Assembly (NCBI GenBank): GCA_946622835.1
Contig: CAMOQI010000011.1
Span: forward strand, 1 to 10,685
From: an uncultured Candidatus Melainabacteria bacterium
Lineage (GTDB): Bacteria; Cyanobacteriota; Vampirovibrionia; Gastranaerophilales; Gastranaerophilaceae
Direction of reading: 5' to 3'
DNA: 10,685 nucleotides
The position numbers and the translations under genes were made by a program. Within the stretch, counting starts at the first letter, position 1. Each line of letters begins with the position of its first letter. Below the pieces are notes generated by a model that was given only the letters and a program-made list of their open reading frames with translations, was not told the DNA's origin and did not search any database. Positions 6,158-10,685 of this stretch are shown piece after piece.

Positions 6158-9100
6158 AAACCATATTCCTCACTGTATTTTTTGTTTTTATTTAAGATTG
6201 CAAATAGCATTGGTACAATTACCAAAGTAGCAAATGTAGCAAAAAGCAATCCGCCGATTACGGTTCTGCCGATTGGAGCATTTTGTTCTCCGCCTTCACC
6301 CAATCCTAATGCCATTGGCAACATTCCCAATATCATAGCCAAAGCTGTCATTATAACCGGTCTTATCCTTGTAAATCCTGCATCAACAGCCGCTCTTACG
6401 GAATTAAATCCATTTTTCATTTTATCTGTTGCAAACGAAACAACTAAAATGGAATTAGCGCATGATACCCCGATTGTCATAATTGACCCCATCATAACCT
6501 GTATACTGAAAGTTGTGTCTGTTGCATATAACATCCATAATATACCCGCCAAAGCTATCGGAACAGGTGTTATTATAATAAACGGGTTTCTCCACGATTG
6601 AAAATTAGTAACAATTAAAAGATATACCAAAATCAACGCAAGTAATAATCCTGACAACAAAGATGAAAATGCTGTTTTCATTGCATTAGCTTGCCCTAAA
6701 ATATTGATAAACGTTCCGCTTGGTGCTTGTTTTTCATATTTTTTAACAATTTTATGGACATCATCGGCAACTGAATCTAAGTCTCTATCTTGAAGATTTA
6801 TTAAAATATCGTAAACCGGCATAATATCATAATGATTTACAACGCTTGGCGCGGTGCTTTCTTGTATAGTTGCGACATTAGACATGCGAATTGGTTTATT
6901 ACCGTTAAATGCAAGCGGAACATCCATAACATCTTTAACAGAATTTATCCAATATGGCGGTACTTGTAATGCAAGAAGATAATTAACTCCGTTTTCAGGG
7001 TCAACCCAATAGGCAGGCATTGCCTGTGCACTGGATGAAAGTGCAATAATCATGTTTTTAGCAACTTCGGCTTGAGTTAATCCCATATTAGCTGCTTTTA
7101 CCTTATCAACTTCAAGTTTTATTTCCGGATAATCGGTAATTTGGTGAATATGTGCATCAGCTACCCCTTTTATTTTTTTTATGTCTTCAAGCATTTTAAG
7201 TGCGAGTGCGTAATTACCTTTTGTATCTTCTCCTTGTATTTGGACATCAATAGGGGAGGCGAGTCCGAAATTCAAGATTTTTCCGACCATATCAGCACTT
7301 TGGAAGAAAAATACCATATTTGGATATTTCTCATTTAAAACTTTACGTAGTTTTTTAATATATTTTTGAGTAGGCTTGTGGTGCTTTTTCAGCGAAATTA
7401 AAATTTCACCATCTCCCATCCCTAACTGAGAATTATCCATAAATGCAAGGTTGAGCATACTTACAGGGATTCCGATATTATCAAGCATTGTATCAATTTC
7501 ATTTTCAGGGATAACTGTTTTAATCGTCTTTTCTATATCAGAAAAGGCTCTTGCTGTGTCTTCTATCCTTGTTCCGTGCTGAGTATACACATGAAGTCTG
7601 ATTTGTCCGGCGTCAACATTCGGGAAGAAATTTTCTCCGATGAATGGGAACAAACAAAAAGAAATCACAATAATAAGGGCAGAAAACTGCAGTGTTTTTT
7701 TAGGATTTCTCATAACTTGTTTTACTAAAAACTGTTTGTATACCCTTCTTAATTTAGCAAAATTTTTATTCACCATTTCGTGTAAATTATATAACAATGT
7801 CTCTGGTTTAAGTACTTCATGTGTTTTTAGCAGCTTATCAACCATAACAGGAACTATCGTATTGGACAATAGATACGAACCAACCATTGCGCATATAACC
7901 GATAATGCCATTGGCGCAAATAAAAATTTTGTAGCACTTTTCATCAAAAATATCGGCGCAAAAACCATGCATATTGATAATGTTGAAATAAGAGTAGGTA
8001 TGGCGACTTCGGAAGCAGATTTACATATAATATCTTGTAGATTCATTCTGTTTTTGTAAATCTCTTTATTCCTCAGAATATTTTCAAGCACAACAGTTGA
8101 ATTATCTACAAGCATACCAATAGCAAGCGCCATACCGCTAAGAGTCATAATATTTAAAGTTTGTCCGTTCAATGACAGACAAATTATTGCAAATAATATT
8201 GATAGAGGAATAGAAACAGCCACAATAAATGTGGAGCGAACACTGCCTAAAAATAATAAAATCATCAGTGCCGTTAGAATTGCGGCAAGAGTTCCTTCAA
8301 AAATTACGCTATGTATAGAACTTTTGACAAATATTGACTGGTCAAACAATTCGTGCATGTCTATGCCGGAAGGAACCATTTTTTTGATTATCGGAATTAT
8401 TTTTTTACATCCGTCAACAACTTTAATAGTTGAGGTTTTTCCGGCTTTGTAAACCGTCATTAAACTTCCTGCTACTCCGTCATGGCGAACAACGTTTTCT
8501 TGAACGGCATTCCCGTTATGAATATATGCGATATCCTGTAAATAAACAGTTTCTCCGTCTTTTGATTTTATAGGGAATTTGTTCATTTCCTCAATTGTTT
8601 GGGTTGCATTATTCAATGTAATGTAGTAGTCAAAACCGCCTATTTTAGCATTTCCGGACGGCAATATAACATTTTGTTCCGCAAGGGTCTCAGTTATTGC
8701 TAAAGGGGTGAGTGCTCGTGCTTCCATCTTTTGCATATCCAGATCAACCATTATCTGACGGTTTAACCCGCCCATTGGTAACGGGATTTGAGAACCTTCT
8801 ACTTTTGACATTTGTACTTTTATTATATTTTGCGCCAAATCTGATACATCCAATATCGGTAAGGTTTTTGAGGATACAACAACCTGTAGTACAGGTATTG
8901 TTGTCGGAGTATATTTTACAACTTGCGGCGGTCTTATACCAAGGGGCATATTGTTTAATGCAACTTGTGATGCCGAACTTAATTGGGTTATCGCAGTATT
9001 AACATCAGCTCCGGGGTGCAGGAATACTTTTATTACTCCAACACCGTATAATGATTGTGATTCAATATGTTCAACATCATTCATGTTTGCTGAATATGCA

Positions 9101-9309
9101 CGTTCCGCAATTGAAACAATACGATTTTCTACATCTTTAGCGGGCATTCCGTTGTAGTTCCATACGGCAACAACAGCAGGGGTATTTATTTCCGGAAAAA
9201 TGTCCGTAGGGGTGTAAAATATCGAAACCAGACCCAAAATCAGAATAAAAAGAGCAAATACAAATACTGTATAGTAATACTTTAAAGCGGCTTTTATAAA
9301 CTTACTCAT
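6154..9309 (-). CDS. RND-family efflux transporter permease (HAE1/AcrB-like)
   Basis: A full-length, 1051-residue proton-driven inner-membrane pump subunit. Predicted helices are: TM1 about 13-32; TM2-6 about 337-355, 361-380, 389-410, 436-455 and 463-485; TM7 about 539-557; TM8-12 about 882-901, 906-927, 935-958, 985-1003 and 1016-1038. Two large periplasmic porter/docking loops lie between TM1-2 and TM7-8. Family signatures include PTDIFPEINTPAVVAVWNYN (34-53), SIPLSILFA (366-374) and GENFFPNVDAGQI (558-570). In TM4 the sequence is LVDNSTVVLEN: Asp402 matches AcrB Asp407, but the next residue is Asn403 where AcrB has Asp408. In TM10 Ala951 occupies the place of AcrB Lys940 (GVSCANSIL); Thr988 in TM11 is kept. 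The ATG overlaps the channel gene by 8 bases. HAE1-like architecture favours organic substrates over metals, but specificity is unknown. Confidence 0.96.
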   Translation of the reverse strand: MSKFIKAALKYYYTVFVFALFILILGLVSIFYTPTDIFPEINTPAVVAVWNYNGMPAKDVENRIVSIAERAYSANMNDVEHIESQSLYGVGVIKVFLHPGADVNTAITQLSSASQVALNNMPLGIRPPQVVKYTPTTIPVLQVVVSSKTLPILDVSDLAQNIIKVQMSKVEGSQIPLPMGGLNRQIMVDLDMQKMEARALTPLAITETLAEQNVILPSGNAKIGGFDYYITLNNATQTIEEMNKFPIKSKDGETVYLQDIAYIHNGNAVQENVVRHDGVAGSLMTVYKAGKTSTIKVVDGCKKIIPIIKKMVPSGIDMHELFDQSIFVKSSIHSVIFEGTLAAILTALMILLFLGSVRSTFIVAVSIPLSILFAIICLSLNGQTLNIMTLSGMALAIGMLVDNSTVVLENILRNKEIYKNRMNLQDIICKSASEVAIPTLISTLSICMVFAPIFLMKSATKFLFAPMALSVICAMVGSYLLSNTIVPVMVDKLLKTHEVLKPETLLYNLHEMVNKNFAKLRRVYKQFLVKQVMRNPKKTLQFSALIIVISFCLFPFIGENFFPNVDAGQIRLHVYTQHGTRIEDTARAFSDIEKTIKTVIPENEIDTMLDNIGIPVSMLNLAFMDNSQLGMGDGEILISLKKHHKPTQKYIKKLRKVLNEKYPNMVFFFQSADMVGKILNFGLASPIDVQIQGEDTKGNYALALKMLEDIKKIKGVADAHIHQITDYPEIKLEVDKVKAANMGLTQAEVAKNMIIALSSSAQAMPAYWVDPENGVNYLLALQVPPYWINSVKDVMDVPLAFNGNKPIRMSNVATIQESTAPSVVNHYDIMPVYDILINLQDRDLDSVADDVHKIVKKYEKQAPSGTFINILGQANAMKTAFSSLLSGLLLALILVYLLIVTNFQSWRNPFIIITPVPIALAGILWMLYATDTTFSIQVMMGSIMTIGVSCANSILVVSFATDKMKNGFNSVRAAVDAGFTRIRPVIMTALAMILGMLPMALGLGEGGEQNAPIGRTVIGGLLFATFATLVIVPMLFAILNKNKKYSEEYGL

Positions 9310-10685
9310 GAATTCTGCTCCCTAATGCTTTATATAAACTCACGGTATCTATTAACGATGCGGCCTTTGCTTTATTTGCGGCATTTTCATTTATTAAATA
9401 TTGTCGTCTTGCGTCAAGTTCATCTATCCTGTTGCCGACGCCTGAAGTATATCTTGTTTTTGCAACATCGTAATAATGTTGAGAGTTTGCCATCATTGTT
9501 TTGAAATCGGTGTATGCCCTATAGTCCGTTTTATAACTTGATAGACAATCTTCTATTTCTCTTATGGCATCAAGTAGTGTGTATTCGTATTTATGTAATT
9601 TTTCAAGGGCAAGTTCTTTATTATATTTTAGAAAGTATTTTTTATACCCTCCGGTGTATAAATCAAGCAACATCCCTGCGCCAAACTGATAAACAATACT
9701 TTCCCAATTTAGTAGTCTGCCGAGTCTAAAACTTTCAAACCCTACGATTTCATTCAGATTAAAAGAAGGAAGAAACATCTTTTTTGCAACTTTAACGTCA
9801 AATGCAGCTTTTTTGATAGCATATTCAGCTTGTATAACATCGGGTCTGTTAAATACTAAATCCGAATTAATTTCTGCATCGGGTAAAAACGGAAGAACCG
9901 TTTCATCCATTGTTTTATGATTAATATTTTCTTTTGGTGCAGCCGCTCTTAAAAATGAAAACGCGTGCGATAAAATATCTTTTTGTTTATATAGTGAGTT
10001 TAATTCCGTTTGTGTATTTATTTTTTCGTATTCTGTAATATACATATCGTCATATTTGATTATGCCGCCTTCGTAGAGTTGTTTTTTTAGCTTAAGAACC
10101 TCTTCAAGGTTTTTAAGAATTTCTTCTCCGTTTTCTATCAGCTCATCAGTAAGAATAATATTAAAATACATTGCACAAACTTCAGAGGTCAGAGATAATT
10201 TTTTTATATTAACATCTTCTTTTGCTATTTTAACGTCATATCTTCCTGATTGTACCTTGTCAGAAAGTTTGCCGAAGATATCAATTTCCCAATTAAAAAA
10301 TAAAGGCATAGATATATCATTATAAGAGCTGTAAGTTTTTCCTGAAAGTGATCTGTACGGATAAACACTGGGGTTAACTCCAATATGCGGCAGTCTTTGA
10401 GCATTAATAGTTCCTAATAAAGCTTGAGATTGCCTTAACCTATCGTTAGCAATTTTTAGGGAGGGGTTTTGTTCTAATGCTTCAAAAATGTACGATGATA
10501 AGTATTCATCCATGTAATTTTCCCAAAAATGGTACAATTCAAATTTTTTATCATCTTCTTTATTTTTTTGTTGTTTGGACACTCCGGATTTTAAACTAAA
10601 GGACGCTGCAAAAGCAACCTCATTTACTCCGAAAATCCCTAACATTAATAATAAAATAACTATGCGCTTTATATATTTAAAGAAT
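9302..10685 (-). CDS. TolC/NodT-family outer-membrane efflux channel (5' end outside the window)
   Basis: The outer-membrane, periplasm-spanning channel of the pump. The usual-looking ATG at 10645 falls in the middle of a signal peptide: the frame stays open to the window edge and adds FFKYIKRIVILLL directly before MLGIFGVNEVAFA. Together these give a basic region, a hydrophobic core and an AFA cleavage site. No ATG, GTG or TTG exists in those extra codons, so the true start lies beyond 10685. There is no lipobox Cys, so it is a type I-processed channel rather than a NodT-style lipoprotein. From the ATG at 10645, family marks are NWEIDIFGKLSDKV (118-131); RPDVIQAEYAIKKAAFDVKV, followed shortly by LPSFNL; FGAGMLLDLYTGGYKK; and the C-terminal YTSGVGNRIDELDARRQYL then LYKALGS. 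These correspond to the two tandem outer-membrane-factor repeats with coiled-coil helices. The stop overlaps the transporter start by 8 bases. Confidence 0.95.
   Translation of the reverse strand, partial: FFKYIKRIVILLLMLGIFGVNEVAFAASFSLKSGVSKQQKNKEDDKKFELYHFWENYMDEYLSSYIFEALEQNPSLKIANDRLRQSQALLGTINAQRLPHIGVNPSVYPYRSLSGKTYSSYNDISMPLFFNWEIDIFGKLSDKVQSGRYDVKIAKEDVNIKKLSLTSEVCAMYFNIILTDELIENGEEILKNLEEVLKLKKQLYEGGIIKYDDMYITEYEKINTQTELNSLYKQKDILSHAFSFLRAAAPKENINHKTMDETVLPFLPDAEINSDLVFNRPDVIQAEYAIKKAAFDVKVAKKMFLPSFNLNEIVGFESFRLGRLLNWESIVYQFGAGMLLDLYTGGYKKYFLKYNKELALEKLHKYEYTLLDAIREIEDCLSSYKTDYRAYTDFKTMMANSQHYYDVAKTRYTSGVGNRIDELDARRQYLINENAANKAKAASLIDTVSLYKALGSRIHE
9318..9323 (-). promoter_or_regulatory. 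Shine-Dalgarno AGGGAG for the RND transporter, inside the channel gene
   Basis: AGGGAG on the minus strand lies 8 bases upstream of the transporter ATG (9309), within the last codons of the outer-membrane channel gene. It is close to ideal in sequence and spacing. It supports the 9309 start and, with the 8-base gene overlap, translational coupling of channel and transporter. Confidence 0.75.

Noticed and set aside
6182..6601. Plus-strand open frame of 139 codons opposite the transporter gene, and similar ones at 7640-8059, 8231-8452, 8712-9002 and 8951-9157
   Set aside because: They lie entirely opposite a full-length, well-conserved RND gene, have no recognisable domain and no convincing ribosome site. 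They are antisense shadows.

Overview
The window is AT-rich (roughly 30% G+C by eye) and densely coded. It comes from a bacterium with an outer membrane, shown by a complete tripartite efflux pump whose outer-membrane channel has a Sec signal peptide. Genome composition and the overall character of the proteins would fit an uncultured gut or host-associated lineage such as Vampirovibrionia/Gastranaerophilales. This is a low-confidence inference: there is no rRNA or other marker gene here.

Layout. Plus strand, left end: the DNA-binding end of an OmpR/PhoB-type response regulator (1-297, cut by the window edge) and a membrane sensor histidine kinase (294-1682), overlapping by 4 bases. All other genes are on the minus strand and converge on the kinase. 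In transcription order they are: a TolC/NodT-type outer-membrane channel (9302-10685, start outside the window), an RND inner-membrane transporter (6154-9309), an RND periplasmic adaptor (4955-6157), a GH13 alpha-amylase-superfamily enzyme (catalytic part 2895-4679, export-signal part 4770-4928), and an acyltransferase-3 membrane protein (1721-2815). The three pump genes overlap by 8 and 4 bases and are almost certainly one translationally coupled operon. The GH13 gene starts 26 bases after the adaptor stop codon, with only a weak terminator-like hairpin between them. The acyltransferase follows 79 bases after the GH13 stop.

The most notable point is the GH13 gene. An ATG at 4928 opens a signal-peptide-bearing N-terminus in exactly the same frame as the catalytic domain, but an in-frame TAA at 4770-4772 splits them. 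Removing that stop gives one exported enzyme of 677 codons. The open downstream part has only a TTG (4679) as a possible start and no visible Shine-Dalgarno sequence before it. The gene is therefore either a recent nonsense pseudogene, a base-call error, or an unusual two-part gene. The enzyme resembles trehalose synthase and amylosucrase, which normally lack export signals, so an exported member behind an efflux operon would be unusual.

How the genes may work together. The pump should move a small amphiphile or toxicant from the periplasm/inner membrane to the outside; its substrate cannot be read from sequence. The two-component system is nearby and could control it, but they do not share a promoter region. 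The GH13 enzyme and the acyltransferase could both act on envelope glucans or glycolipids, which is only an inference from adjacency. No tRNA, rRNA, CRISPR array or insertion sequence was seen, and there is no gene-free stretch longer than about 300 bases.
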